Notes under the pieces: model-generated
Seen by the model: the letters and a program-made list of their open reading frames with translations, nothing else
Told to the model about the DNA's origin: nothing
Databases searched by the model: none
Shown here: positions 17,422-26,543 of the stretch, piece by piece
Position numbering within the stretch: the first letter of the stretch is position 1
Layout: every line of letters starts with the position of its first letter
Position numbers and translations under genes: made by a program
DNA from: Parendozoicomonas haliclonae
GTDB lineage: Bacteria; Pseudomonadota; Gammaproteobacteria; Pseudomonadales; Endozoicomonadaceae
Assembly: GCF_900174585.1 (NCBI RefSeq)
Contig: NZ_FWPT01000010.1
Span: 124,001-188,000 of the forward strand
Length of the DNA stretch: 64,000 nucleotides
Direction: 5' to 3'

Positions 17422-18192
17422 ATGTGTAAAGAGCTGAGGTTGTATGTTCTGCTTGCTGTAATGGTGGTTCCTTTCTCGTTTGCCGATAACACATCGTCTT
17501 TACTGCCTGACGAGATTCCCCAGCGTATTCGAGAGTTGGCTGTTGAGCTGGATAAGATTGATAAAATCGACATGTCTCCGAAATTGATCGAGTCCCTGTC
17601 CAGAGAGTTTCAATCCCTCAAAGGCCGCATTGAAAGAGAGATTAAAAGGACATCTCGCTCCAATCCCTACTTGGAGTCGGTATTGTTTCCTGTCTCCCTT
17701 GCTGCTGGTGTTGGGCTTTATACCTTGACGCAGAGATTTCCCCGACTTATCCCTCCCCCTCTTTTTGCCCAGGGAAATACCGCCACCTTTAATGGCATCA
17801 ATGCTTTTGCCCTAAGCGGGGTTATGCAGCCCTGGTGGGCTCGCTCACTGCGAAATGAGTTTCAGGGGATATCGGTGTCAGAGCCTGAATGGAAGCACGC
17901 TTTCTTATTTGGTGTTTTTTTACAGTCTGGTTTGGCTCTGGCGGGCAGTTATGGCTGGTCTGGTGTTTGGTGCGGTATGAGTGGTTACACTTTGGCGGAT
18001 TTTGTTCACCGTTTTCATGACATTCGGGAACGATCAGAAACGGTTAATTACCTGCTCTCTTTTCTAAGTGCGGCGGGATCAATGATCGTTTTTTACCCGA
18101 TATTGGGGTGGGAATCCGAACTGCTTCACCTATCTGCCATGGTATTTGGAGCCGTTGTGTATGAGAGCTTGAATGCGCTGGGCTGGATTTAA
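17422..18192 (+). CDS. Hypothetical membrane protein with signal peptide
   Basis: A 256-residue protein. A signal peptide (about 21 residues, ending SFA) is followed by a charged helical stretch with DKIDKID repeats and KGRIEREIKR that may form a short coiled coil (about 38-78). The remainder has four to six hydrophobic segments, rich in Trp and Gly. No CPBP or other catalytic motif is present. AAGAAGAG lies at good distance before ATG 17422. No family is recognised. Confidence 0.6.
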   Translation: MCKELRLYVLLAVMVVPFSFADNTSSLLPDEIPQRIRELAVELDKIDKIDMSPKLIESLSREFQSLKGRIEREIKRTSRSNPYLESVLFPVSLAAGVGLYTLTQRFPRLIPPPLFAQGNTATFNGINAFALSGVMQPWWARSLRNEFQGISVSEPEWKHAFLFGVFLQSGLALAGSYGWSGVWCGMSGYTLADFVHRFHDIRERSETVNYLLSFLSAAGSMIVFYPILGWESELLHLSAMVFGAVVYESLNALGWI

Positions 18193-18277
18193 CGTATTGT
18201 TTGTACAGGCTTGGTTATGATGGTTTTTTATTTGTTCGCTTTCTATTATCGTCTCGTTTTTGCTGAGAACCTGCCTG

Positions 18278-18670
18278 ATGAAAATATTGAATCGTTCTGC
18301 TCTTCGTCTGCGTGCCCGTCCGGCTTTTATTGATTGGTGTGCCAGTAGTGTCGCGGCTGATGCGGATGAACTTCAGGCACTGCGGGAGCAGCTGGAGCAG
18401 ACCGGTTCTGTCTACCTGATCCCGGAAGCCAACAGTGAACAGGATTTTGTTGAGGCAGTCCTGAATCACGCGCCGGCCATGCTGAAGAATGAACTGGGTG
18501 CCTGGTGTATTGATATCTCTTTGTGGCCGGATGCACTGGATGCTGAACTGTTGGAACAATGGTTTTCCATTGATACGGAACTGATGAGCTTTGATCTGGC
18601 CAATGAGCCTCTGCTGATGGCTGATCCGGAACAGCTGGGGGATGATGGCGAAATTATTGAATCCTTCTAA
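18278..18670 (+). CDS. Small acidic hypothetical protein
   Basis: A 130-residue cytoplasmic protein starting MKILNRSALRLRARPAFIDWC. The body is Leu/Glu/Asp-rich with LREQLEQTGSVYLIPE and LGAWCIDISLWPDALDAELLEQWF, and the end is acidic. I recall similar short conserved proteins in marine gammaproteobacteria, without a known function. An upstream in-frame ATG (18260) would add six residues; 18278 gives a start more like those relatives. The next gene follows after 37-109 bp depending on its start. Confidence 0.6.
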   Translation: MKILNRSALRLRARPAFIDWCASSVAADADELQALREQLEQTGSVYLIPEANSEQDFVEAVLNHAPAMLKNELGAWCIDISLWPDALDAELLEQWFSIDTELMSFDLANEPLLMADPEQLGDDGEIIESF

Positions 18671-18707
18671 GAGTCCTTTTTAGAGCTCGCTTCTCAATAA
18701 TCAGAGG

Positions 18708-21548
18708 GTGCCGGTAATCGGGAACTTTCCGCCGGTATCCACTGTCGAATGCGCTGACACTTGGCAGGATGCTATTGTTATGCAGCAGTTACCCCCACCC
18801 GGCGATTTGCCTGTACAACCCGCTTTGCCCGCTCATCCCGCGCCCCATCATGGTCAATGGCGTGGACGTATTCTTTTGGCTCTGTCTGTTGCTGGTGGTG
18901 TGGTCGGTTTTGTTTCTCTGGGGCCAGCTGGCGGGGCTGCCACTTTTGTTTGTGGTCTGACCCTGACGGGAGTGACCTCGCTCTGTGCACGCTGCTGTCG
19001 GCCAGCACTTGAGAATGAGCCTGTCGAAGATCTGGATGAACCCGAAGAGCCTGAAGACGCCCAGGATATTCCTGAAGATGAGGGCGAGGATGATCTGCAG
19101 GAGCCAGAGGTTATTCTGCCGAGGCCTGAGCTGATTGTTCGTCCCCGAGGCAACCCTGAGCGGCTGCGGGAAGCCTGCGAGTTTTTTAATACGATTGTTG
19201 CTGAGTTTGAAGGGTATCAACACGGAGCCGGCGTTGATGATCAGCTACGTAATCGCTGGGCTGAACTGTTACCGAGATTCCGCATTTATCACAATCGGCT
19301 GGAAGGTTTTTTACCCAATAATCAGGCGTTATTGGCGCAGCTGCAGGGGATGGTGAACTACCTGCAGGATCAGATGAATTTTGCCGGGCTCGAAGGGATG
19401 GAGATCGGCGTTTTCGCCAAGCCGGATATGCCGGTTTTACCTCGACTGATTCCTGAGAATGATCAGGCAGAACCTCCGCCCCCGCTGTTACTCAGGCAGC
19501 CTTCTCTGGCCGATCAGCGTCATCAGGAAGAGATAGCTCAAGTTGCTCATGCAGTGCGCTATGCCGGACAGGTTCTGAACAATATTCACCAGCATCCCGA
19601 GAATGATGATCCGGAGCCGCTGCGTATACAGGCGGGTAATGCAGCCTTCCTGCTGGAACGGGCACCGGATGAGTCCTTGCGGGAAGTGCTGGCCAATGAG
19701 CGGCCTGACGTGGTTGAGCATGTCCAGCGAGCGGCGGTTCAGCTTCATAACTTTGGCGAACGTCTGGAACGGCCTGAACCGGCAAATCAGCAATGGCCGA
19801 ATGTTGAACCCGAACAGGGATTTCATCACTCCCTACGGTTTGATCCTCCCCCTTGCGGCCTGCCAAACCCTGCTTTGTTGATGGGGCTGCCTCAGGCACT
19901 GGATGGCATTCTTGATGGCTGCCAGCTACGTACAACCAGCCCCAATGCGGATAGTGGTTATGTGGCCTGTACGGCCGCCTTTCTGCACCACCTGCTCCGC
20001 TGCAATGATCGTGAAAGGGATGCTTGTGTGGAAGCACTGAAGCAACAGCTGGAACATCCTGCTTTTCAGGCATATGTGACTTATTGCCAGGGGCAGAACG
20101 AGCTGCTGCATGCCAAAGGCTTGCTGAATGCTTTTGTGATTGATCACAGTGACGAAGCACTGGATGCCCTGCTGATGAATCGACAGCGTCTGCAGCCTTT
20201 GGTTAATACGCTACGCATGCTGGTGGGATATGAGATCACCCGACGGGATGGCGATCATCGTTTTACCCAGTGCCTATTCGAGACTCTACGGGCGCAGGGG
20301 TGGGATGCCCTTGACCGGCATTGCGAACAGATTGAACACCCCGGTATGTATAACCAGAAAGACGTTCTGGATGTTTATAGCCATATGCTGGCGACGCGCA
20401 CGGATTGCCCGGTTGGTCAGCCGGAGATGCTGATCCTGGCAGATATCTTTCCCCAGCTGCACACCAGTTTCTGTGAGTATGACGAACGTCTCCCTGCGGA
20501 GCAGCAGAACTGGGGCAGAATGCAGCGTAACGGCCAGTGCAATATTCTGGCTCTACATGATGATTTGGGCACGCGCTATTCAGCAATAATTGTTCCTGCC
20601 GGACAGCCAATAGCTGCAGTTGATGATCATAGGCCTCCCCACAATATTGCTCAGCCGCTGGAGCAGCCTGAAGTGGATCTACAAGGACAGGTAGGTGGTG
20701 AGCTTGAGATTCCTGTTCCCGATCTTGAGCCACCTGAAGATGAACCGCTGGCTCCGGAGCCCCCGCCTATTGGAGCTGATACTCTGGGATTGTTCCTGCA
20801 TGCCCGGGATTTTAACCAGCCTTTTGATCTGGCTGCCTATATTCAGGAACTTGAAAACGACCGGGATTTTGATGCGCCGCCTCCAGGCTGGATCGAACAG
20901 CTGGATCGTTTTTTACAGGACGAGCTTGAGAAAGCTGCAGATAAATATGGGATTTACAAAAATCTGGATAGCTATCTGCGGATGATGCAGGGGCACTCTG
21001 TGCTGACCTGCGGCAGTTTTGCTGTGTTTCATTATGTGGAGCCACAGCAGGCCGGCACAGTGATTGATCAGCTGCATCTGGATGCGGAAGGTCATTTTAA
21101 TAACAAGCTGTTGTCAGCAGAGCAGGCTAACCGCATTCGGCGTATCAATGATCCAATGGCCTGCCAGAATGAAATGGAGCACTGTTTAGAGGTTCATAAC
21201 ACCTATCTGCGGTGGTTGTTCCGGCAGGTGGTAAGAATTGCTGTGGAGAAGAATCTGGTGACCTGGCAGCAGAGAGGAGAGTATGAAGGCCTCGCCCATT
21301 TTACGCCGCTCAATGCTCTGTTGGATATGGAACACAATGACGGTGTGCTGGATGTTGAGGTTCGTTTTCTCGCTTCCTGCCTGGATAAAATTCGGGATAA
21401 TCAGCTCGCAGAAGAGATTGCCGGGCAGATGCCTGAACATCGTCGCCCACAGTTTCTGGCCTGTGTTCGCGCCCGGGAGCGCGAACAGGTGCTGGAAATG
21501 ATGATTGAGCACCTCGGTCCAGCAGCAACCAATCGTTACCTGCGTTAA
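18708..21548 (+). CDS. Large hypothetical protein, candidate host-interaction effector
   Basis: A 946-residue protein of unknown family. Parts in order: a short Pro-rich head; a two-lobed hydrophobic hairpin (about 55-70 and 74-93) ending in Cys-rich SLCARCC; a very acidic stretch (about 101-135); a helical region; a middle part (about 400-640) with faint ubiquitin-protease-like boxes (C421 in VACTAAFLHHLL, QKDVLDVYSHML at about 550, LALHDDLGTRYSAII at about 614); a Pro/Glu linker (about 655-690); and a helical C-terminal domain. The GTG at 18708 has a poor ribosome site, and ATG 18780 with AGGA upstream is a good alternative. Its stop overlaps that of rnz. The effector idea is inference. Confidence 0.55.
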   Translation: MPVIGNFPPVSTVECADTWQDAIVMQQLPPPGDLPVQPALPAHPAPHHGQWRGRILLALSVAGGVVGFVSLGPAGGAATFVCGLTLTGVTSLCARCCRPALENEPVEDLDEPEEPEDAQDIPEDEGEDDLQEPEVILPRPELIVRPRGNPERLREACEFFNTIVAEFEGYQHGAGVDDQLRNRWAELLPRFRIYHNRLEGFLPNNQALLAQLQGMVNYLQDQMNFAGLEGMEIGVFAKPDMPVLPRLIPENDQAEPPPPLLLRQPSLADQRHQEEIAQVAHAVRYAGQVLNNIHQHPENDDPEPLRIQAGNAAFLLERAPDESLREVLANERPDVVEHVQRAAVQLHNFGERLERPEPANQQWPNVEPEQGFHHSLRFDPPPCGLPNPALLMGLPQALDGILDGCQLRTTSPNADSGYVACTAAFLHHLLRCNDRERDACVEALKQQLEHPAFQAYVTYCQGQNELLHAKGLLNAFVIDHSDEALDALLMNRQRLQPLVNTLRMLVGYEITRRDGDHRFTQCLFETLRAQGWDALDRHCEQIEHPGMYNQKDVLDVYSHMLATRTDCPVGQPEMLILADIFPQLHTSFCEYDERLPAEQQNWGRMQRNGQCNILALHDDLGTRYSAIIVPAGQPIAAVDDHRPPHNIAQPLEQPEVDLQGQVGGELEIPVPDLEPPEDEPLAPEPPPIGADTLGLFLHARDFNQPFDLAAYIQELENDRDFDAPPPGWIEQLDRFLQDELEKAADKYGIYKNLDSYLRMMQGHSVLTCGSFAVFHYVEPQQAGTVIDQLHLDAEGHFNNKLLSAEQANRIRRINDPMACQNEMEHCLEVHNTYLRWLFRQVVRIAVEKNLVTWQQRGEYEGLAHFTPLNALLDMEHNDGVLDVEVRFLASCLDKIRDNQLAEEIAGQMPEHRRPQFLACVRAREREQVLEMMIEHLGPAATNRYLR

Positions 21549-22522
21549 CTGTTCTCGATTTCAACCAGCTTACGATCCCGGCGCAATTCCCAGCAGCCAT
21601 GGTCTTTGGCCATGGTGACGGTACCTGAATAGACATCCTGCGCTTCTTTTCTCAGATCACTGATACCCGTCTGGTTTGGCTTGGGATGTGTTGGGTAGCG
21701 ATTGCTGAAATGACTCAGAATCACATGTTTCAAACCTGCTGCCTCGGCTGCTTCGCCGACCTGTCGTGGCGTGCTGTGCATCCACTTGTCGCCCACCTTC
21801 TCCCGTACCGGAGTTGAGAACGTCGCTTCATGCACCAGCAGATCAGCGCGGGTCATAATATCGTGCAAAATGGCGGGGCGATCGTTATCACCGGCAATAA
21901 TTACCACCCGAGGCTCGGCACTGTCCTTATGCACATCTTTGGCGTGAATCACTGTGCCATCGGTCAGCGTGATGGATTGCCCCTGATGCAGTTGCCCCCA
22001 AAGTGGCCCGCGAGGCACATTCAATGTATGCAGTTTCGCCAAAGACAGCTCGCCCGGAAGCGGGTGTTCTTTAAAGGCATAGGCATAGCAGGGAACGCGA
22101 TGGGAAAGTTCATGGGCACTGACTTCAAAATCGCTGGTCAGGAACTGAAAACTCTCGTTGTCGGAAGCGACAAAGTGCAGTTCGTAAGGCAGATGGGTAA
22201 CGGCCGCGCACTGCAGGGCATTGCGGACAAAACTCTCCACACCTTCAGGTGCACAAATCGTCAGAGGTGCTGTGCGGCCCTGCATGCTGGCACTGGTCAG
22301 CAGACCGGGCAGGCCAAACATATGGTCGCCATGGACATGGGTAATAAAGATACCCTGCAGGTTATGCAGGCTATAACGGCTATAAAGCAGCTGATGCTGG
22401 GTGCCTTCGCCGCAATCAACCAGACACCATTCCTTGCTGTCATCCCTGGCCAGAATGGTTGCGCTGACATTTCTATGTTTTGAGGGAAGGCCGGCGGCAG
22501 TGCCAAGGAAGGTGAGGCGCAT
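21545..22522 (-). CDS. rnz: Ribonuclease Z (tRNase Z)
   Basis: A 325-residue metallo-beta-lactamase-fold nuclease that trims tRNA 3' ends. The metal motif is THVHGDHMFGLPGLL (HxHxDH), preceded by CLVDCGEGTQHQL. Further His and Asp ligands lie in SHRVPCYAYAF, IIAGDNDRP and LSHFSNRY. The length and the conserved blocks match bacterial RNase Z (ElaC). It converges on the 946-residue gene with a 4-bp overlap of stop codons and is divergent from dapA. Confidence 0.93.
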   Translation of the reverse strand: MRLTFLGTAAGLPSKHRNVSATILARDDSKEWCLVDCGEGTQHQLLYSRYSLHNLQGIFITHVHGDHMFGLPGLLTSASMQGRTAPLTICAPEGVESFVRNALQCAAVTHLPYELHFVASDNESFQFLTSDFEVSAHELSHRVPCYAYAFKEHPLPGELSLAKLHTLNVPRGPLWGQLHQGQSITLTDGTVIHAKDVHKDSAEPRVVIIAGDNDRPAILHDIMTRADLLVHEATFSTPVREKVGDKWMHSTPRQVGEAAEAAGLKHVILSHFSNRYPTHPKPNQTGISDLRKEAQDVYSGTVTMAKDHGCWELRRDRKLVEIENS

Positions 22523-22599
22523 GGTGTTCCTGTTTTATGCGAAATTTGGGCCGGCAGCCATCGTATCACGATTTATCGGGGATACTCCTTCGGGAAATA

Positions 22600-22619
22600 C
22601 CACAAATTGATTTTTGTGG
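22600..22619. other. Hairpin in the rnz-dapA intergenic region
   Basis: CCACAAA (22600-22606) pairs with TTTGTGG (22613-22619) around a 6-nt loop, between the rnz start and the dapA promoter region. It might be a protein-binding site; no T-run follows, so it is not a typical terminator. Confidence 0.3.
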
Positions 22620-22632
22620 GGATTATGATCCC

Positions 22633-22661
22633 TTGTGCTAAATCTATGGGGTCGGTAACAT
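22633..22661 (+). promoter_or_regulatory. Candidate sigma-70 promoter of dapA-bamC
   Basis: TTGTGC (22633-22638) and TAACAT (22656-22661) are separated by 17 bp, about 50 bp before the dapA start. The match is partial, read by eye. Confidence 0.4.
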
Positions 22662-22668
22662 TTCATAA

Positions 22669-22690
22669 TTCACGTAAGCATGTACGTGAA
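22669..22690. promoter_or_regulatory. Perfect 7-bp inverted repeat upstream of dapA
   Basis: TTCACGT (22669-22675) and ACGTGAA (22684-22690) flank an 8-nt centre, just after the candidate promoter and 23 bp before dapA. It could be an operator or a leader hairpin. Confidence 0.45.
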
Positions 22691-22713
22691 CCTGAATTCA
22701 AGAAACGGAGTAA

Positions 22714-23586
22714 ATGATGATTTCTGGCAGTTTAGTGGCTCTGGTGACCCCGATGCTGCCTAACGGTGAGCTGGATTGGCAGCGCCTCCACGATCTGGTC
22801 GAGTTCCATATTGAAAAGGGAACTGACGGGATCGTCGCCGTTGGGACAACAGGAGAGTCTGCAACCGTGACCGTTGAAGAGCACTGTCAGATTCTCAAAC
22901 GTGTTGTTGCCCAGGTGAATGGCCGGGTTCCGGTAATTGCCGGTACCGGTGGCAATGCCACGCTGGAAGCTGTGCATCTCACAGCAGAGGCCAAGGCCAT
23001 TGGCGCGGATGCCTGTCTGCTGGTGACTCCGTACTATAACAAGCCGACTCAGGAAGGTTTGTTCCGTCACTTTGAAACTATTGCCCGGACCGTGGCGATC
23101 CCCCAGATTCTCTACAACGTACCGGGTCGTACGGCTGTGGATATGCACAACGATACTGTTGAGCGGCTGGCGGGGCTGGATAATATTATTGCGATTAAGG
23201 ATGCCACCGGTGATATTGCCCGTGGCAAGGATCTGATTGAACGCTGTGGCGACCGGATTGATATTCTCTCCGGAGATGACGCAACTGCGGTTGAACTGAT
23301 GCTGCTGGGCGGCAAGGGCGATATTTCGGTGACTGCCAACGTGGCACCGGCCGAAATGCATGAGCTCTGCCAGCTGGCGATGGCCGGCAAGGCTGATGAA
23401 GCCCGGGCGCTGAATGAGCGTCTGATGCCTCTGCATAAAAAACTGTTTGTTGAATCCAACCCTATCCCGGTGAAGTTTGCCCTGCAGGAAATGGGATTGA
23501 TCGACAGCGGAATCCGTTTGCCACTCACGCCATTGGCGGAAGCTTACCACCAGGAAGTTCGGGATGCGCTGGCATCACTGAGCTAA
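22714..23586 (+). CDS. dapA: 4-hydroxy-tetrahydrodipicolinate synthase
   Basis: A 290-residue class I aldolase-fold enzyme that condenses pyruvate with aspartate semialdehyde in lysine and peptidoglycan synthesis. Visible are GTTGESATV (pyruvate-binding loop), the YNVPGRTAVDM block with the proton-relay Tyr, and IKDATGDI with the Schiff-base Lys. It is followed by bamC after 26 bp, the conserved gammaproteobacterial order dapA-bamC-purC. Two ATG codons are adjacent (22714, 22717), with CGGAG upstream. Confidence 0.96.
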   Translation: MMISGSLVALVTPMLPNGELDWQRLHDLVEFHIEKGTDGIVAVGTTGESATVTVEEHCQILKRVVAQVNGRVPVIAGTGGNATLEAVHLTAEAKAIGADACLLVTPYYNKPTQEGLFRHFETIARTVAIPQILYNVPGRTAVDMHNDTVERLAGLDNIIAIKDATGDIARGKDLIERCGDRIDILSGDDATAVELMLLGGKGDISVTANVAPAEMHELCQLAMAGKADEARALNERLMPLHKKLFVESNPIPVKFALQEMGLIDSGIRLPLTPLAEAYHQEVRDALASLS

Positions 23587-23612
23587 CCGGGCTTGCAGAT
23601 TAAGGAGAGTGC

Positions 23613-24758
23613 ATGAAGCACGCATACAAAACCGTTGCATGCAAATTAGTGGCTCTGGCCGGTGTGGCCCTGACCCTCAATGGCTGCGGTACCCTGTTTG
23701 GACAACAGGGCTATTTCCGGGATAAATCCGGTGATTATGTTGATGAAAAGGTAGCACCGGATCTGGTGATCCCGGGCAACCTCAAGGCTGTGAAGCCGGT
23801 GGACTATATGTCTATTCCGGAAGTGACGGCTTCCGCGGACGTAAGCCGTGATGATGAAGTGCCACGTGCAGATCGTCGTATTGTTCACGATGATGGCTCG
23901 GCCTATCAGATTGTTACCGACGGCAATAAGCGGGTGATGCTGGCGCAGCGAGGCCCTGCTGAAGTCTGGACCCATATCCTGCGTTTCTGGGAAGCCAACA
24001 ACATTTCTGTGGTTGCCAAAGACCCAAGCAGTGGTGTGATGGAAACCGACTGGGTGCAGATTGGTGATGCCTCCCAGCCTGGCCTGATGCGTCGTATGGT
24101 TGGCCGGGTGATCGATCTGGAAAACTCGGAAAACAGCATTGAGAAGTTCCGCCTGAGTGTCCGTCAGGGCATCCTGCCGGAGACCAGTGAAGTGATTCTG
24201 GAACATGCCCGTCGTCCCGTCGGTGCTGATGTGACCACCCCGGTTGACTGGAACAGTGAAAATACCGCCAGCGGCAGTCTGCAGAATGGTCTGATGAATG
24301 AGATGCTGGTATATCTGGTTCAGAACCGTGATGAGCAGAGTGTGTCCCTGCAGGCCCGTAATTTGGATGTTGGTGATCAGACCAGTCTGGTGCGCGATGG
24401 TAACGGCAACCCGGTACTGAAGATTGATCAGGGCTTTGCCCGCAGCTGGCAGGCCGTGGAAGTGGCGCTGAATAAAGCCGGCGTCAGAGTGCTGGACCGT
24501 AACCGTAGTGCCGGCCTGATCTTTATCAGTCTGTCCGAAGGTAACTCTGAAGCCCGTGATGGTGAAGAGAGCGGCTGGTTTGGCGGCCTGTTCGGTGGTG
24601 ATGATGAAAAACCGGTTGCTGCCGAGAGCGAATACCGCCTGCGCGTGCAGAGCCTGGGTAATGCCACTAATGTGACTCTGGAGAAGGACCTGAATACCCT
24701 GCCACCGGCAGATATGTCTGAAGCCTTCCTGGAACGGCTGCGGTCCAACCTCAGCTAA
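23613..24758 (+). CDS. bamC: Outer membrane assembly lipoprotein BamC (NlpB)
   Basis: A 381-residue lipoprotein of the BAM complex that inserts beta-barrel proteins into the outer membrane. The signal ends in the lipobox LNGC with lipidated C25. Two globular helix-grip domains follow, with a Gly-rich acidic linker (GWFGGLFGGDDEKP) in the second half. Identification rests on the lipobox, size and the position between dapA and purC. AGGAGAG precedes the ATG. Confidence 0.9.
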   Translation: MKHAYKTVACKLVALAGVALTLNGCGTLFGQQGYFRDKSGDYVDEKVAPDLVIPGNLKAVKPVDYMSIPEVTASADVSRDDEVPRADRRIVHDDGSAYQIVTDGNKRVMLAQRGPAEVWTHILRFWEANNISVVAKDPSSGVMETDWVQIGDASQPGLMRRMVGRVIDLENSENSIEKFRLSVRQGILPETSEVILEHARRPVGADVTTPVDWNSENTASGSLQNGLMNEMLVYLVQNRDEQSVSLQARNLDVGDQTSLVRDGNGNPVLKIDQGFARSWQAVEVALNKAGVRVLDRNRSAGLIFISLSEGNSEARDGEESGWFGGLFGGDDEKPVAAESEYRLRVQSLGNATNVTLEKDLNTLPPADMSEAFLERLRSNLS

Positions 24759-24770
24759 TAACAGCGTTAT

Positions 24771-24806
24771 AAAGAAACCAGCCTGAGTGCTGGTTTCTTT
24801 TTATTT
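24771..24806 (+). terminator. Terminator between bamC and purC
   Basis: A perfect 12-bp stem (24771-24782 with 24789-24800) around CTGAGT, followed by TTATTTT. It ends the dapA-bamC unit, though some read-through into purC is possible. Confidence 0.88.
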
Positions 24807-24888
24807 TGCGTCCTCTGCTGCTGGCGAATCACCCCAAGTCAGCGGCGGCAGAAATAAATACAACACAATCATCAGGAAGTACTTGCTT

Positions 24889-25995
24889 ATGTCTTTGGCT
24901 GATAAGGTTCTGGCGGTCAATGATAATCTCCCTATCCGTACCGATAAGCCTGTGCACAGCGGCAAGGTGCGCTCGGTTTACTGGCTGACAGAAGATGACA
25001 GTCGTCGCCTGATTCGGGAGAAGGGTTATGATGTTGCCGAAGATACGCCGCTGGCGATTATGGTGATCAGTGACCGTATCTCGGCCTTTGATTGTATCTG
25101 GCACGGGGAAGGTGGACTAAACGGTATCCCCGGAAAGGGCGCGGCGCTGAATGCGATTTCCAATCATTGGTTCCGGTTATTCCGTGAGCAGGGTTTGGCC
25201 GACAGTCATATTCTCGATATCCCTCATCCACTGGTGTGGATCGTGCAGAAAGCCCGCCCGGTAAAAATAGAGGCTATCTGTCGCCAGTACATTACCGGCT
25301 CGATGTGGCGGGCTTACGGCAAAGGCGAGCGTAACTTCTGTGGTATCGAGCTGCCGGAAGGTTTGGGTAAAGACCAAAAACTGCCGGAGCTGCTGATGAC
25401 ACCATCCACCAAAGGTATTCTGGAGGGTATTCCCGGTGTGCCGGCGCAGGATGATGTGAATGTCTCCCGCAAGGATATTGCCGATAACTTTGCCGCTTTT
25501 GGTTTCCGTAACCCGGAAGACATTGCCGTTTACGAGCGGCTGCTGGCGGAAGGGTTTGAGGTGATCAGCAAGGCGTTGGCGGAGCTGGATCAGATCTTTG
25601 TCGATACCAAGTTCGAGTTTGGTTATGTCACGGATGCCAATGGTCAGGAAAAGCTGATCTATATGGATGAGGTTGGAACGCCGGATTCTTCCCGCATCTG
25701 GGAGGGAGAGGCTTACCGTGACGGTAAAGTGTTGGAGAACTCTAAAGAAGGGTTCCGGCAGTTACTTCTGAATACCTTCCCTGATCCGGATATCCTTTTG
25801 AATAAGGATCGTATGGATGAGCGGGAAGCTCTCGCCAGAGATAATGCCCTGCCGGAGGCGGTGATGATGGAAGTCTCCCGGACTTATGTGAACATTGCCG
25901 AAAAGATCACCGGTGAAAAACTACCACTGTCTGATAACCCAAGGGCAGAAATTGAGGCGGTTCTCGGTCGGGAGTATGGCCTGATTCAAGACTAG
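24889..25995 (+). CDS. purC: SAICAR synthase (phosphoribosylaminoimidazole-succinocarboxamide synthase)
   Basis: A 368-residue enzyme joining aspartate to CAIR in purine synthesis. It belongs to the longer type found in Vibrio and similar bacteria, not the roughly 237-residue E. coli type. Visible are [10 protein letters not shown] at the start, [43 protein letters not shown] and [15 protein letters not shown] 24889 has AGGAAG nine bases upstream; an in-frame ATG at 24787 lies within the terminator and is rejected. Confidence 0.93.
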   Translation: MSLADKVLAVNDNLPIRTDKPVHSGKVRSVYWLTEDDSRRLIREKGYDVAEDTPLAIMVISDRISAFDCIWHGEGGLNGIPGKGAALNAISNHWFRLFREQGLADSHILDIPHPLVWIVQKARPVKIEAICRQYITGSMWRAYGKGERNFCGIELPEGLGKDQKLPELLMTPSTKGILEGIPGVPAQDDVNVSRKDIADNFAAFGFRNPEDIAVYERLLAEGFEVISKALAELDQIFVDTKFEFGYVTDANGQEKLIYMDEVGTPDSSRIWEGEAYRDGKVLENSKEGFRQLLLNTFPDPDILLNKDRMDEREALARDNALPEAVMMEVSRTYVNIAEKITGEKLPLSDNPRAEIEAVLGREYGLIQD

Positions 25996-26026
25996 GTTTC
26001 CGGTATCGAACAGGTTGAACTGATGA

Positions 26027-26060
26027 GAAGGGTTGGCATTAGCCGGCCCTTCTTGTTTTT
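26027..26060 (+). terminator. Terminator after purC
   Basis: An 11-bp stem with two G-U pairs (26027-26037 with 26042-26052) around ATTA, followed by TTGTTTTT. It closes the dapA-bamC-purC region. Confidence 0.88.
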
Positions 26061-26543
26061 GGCCTGGCAGCTCTGGTTTCGGGATAATAGAGGCTGATAA
26101 AAGCTGATGTTAGAGCGGTTCTTTTTATGGAATATGGACAGATTACAAATTGTTTATGCACACTGAAATTATGTAGTTTGTCTTATGTCAAGAGAAACTG
26201 TATAAAATGGTGTTTTAATTTATGTGTGACGTAACCTATTGAAAAATAAGGTGTTTTTAATTGGTCAAAAAATGATCAATTTATAGCGGCCCCATATTTA
26301 CCAAGGGCTGCATAAGAAATTCAAATGACTTTCCACAGAGTTATCCACAGAAGTGGTGGATAACGAGCCATGCCTTAAAATCCTTATCTTCTCTTTTTCT
26401 TTCGCTGTTATTTGTCAATACTTCTTGGCATAAAAATAATGAAAAATTGCCACTCTTTGGCTCCAGTTTTGGAATTTGCCGAAGGAGCCATGTCAGGTAA
26501 AATTTCCCCATAACCCAATCCGTATCCGGAGAGCATTATTCCA
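26061..26543. promoter_or_regulatory. Long A/T-rich intergenic region with DnaA-box-like sites
   Basis: No gene is seen in these 483 bp. The part 26130-26290 is markedly A/T-rich. DnaA-box consensus (TTATNCACA) matches are TTATGCACA at 26154-26162 and TTATCCACA at 26341-26349. A one-mismatch copy lies on the other strand at 26355-26363 (TTATCCACC), and the partial match TTTCCACAG lies just before the second box. Such a group beside an A/T-rich tract resembles an origin, a DnaA-titration site or a DnaA-regulated promoter. The promoter of the next gene (26544) must also lie here. Confidence 0.5.

Noticed and set aside
18769-20733. Several other-frame and opposite-strand open frames within the 946-residue gene
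   Set aside because: They overlap a longer consistent frame and show no domain or ribosome site of their own.
26251-26285. AATTGGTCA / TGATCAATT hairpin as a terminator
   Set aside because: The stem is A/T-rich with a mismatch, and no gene on either strand ends nearby.
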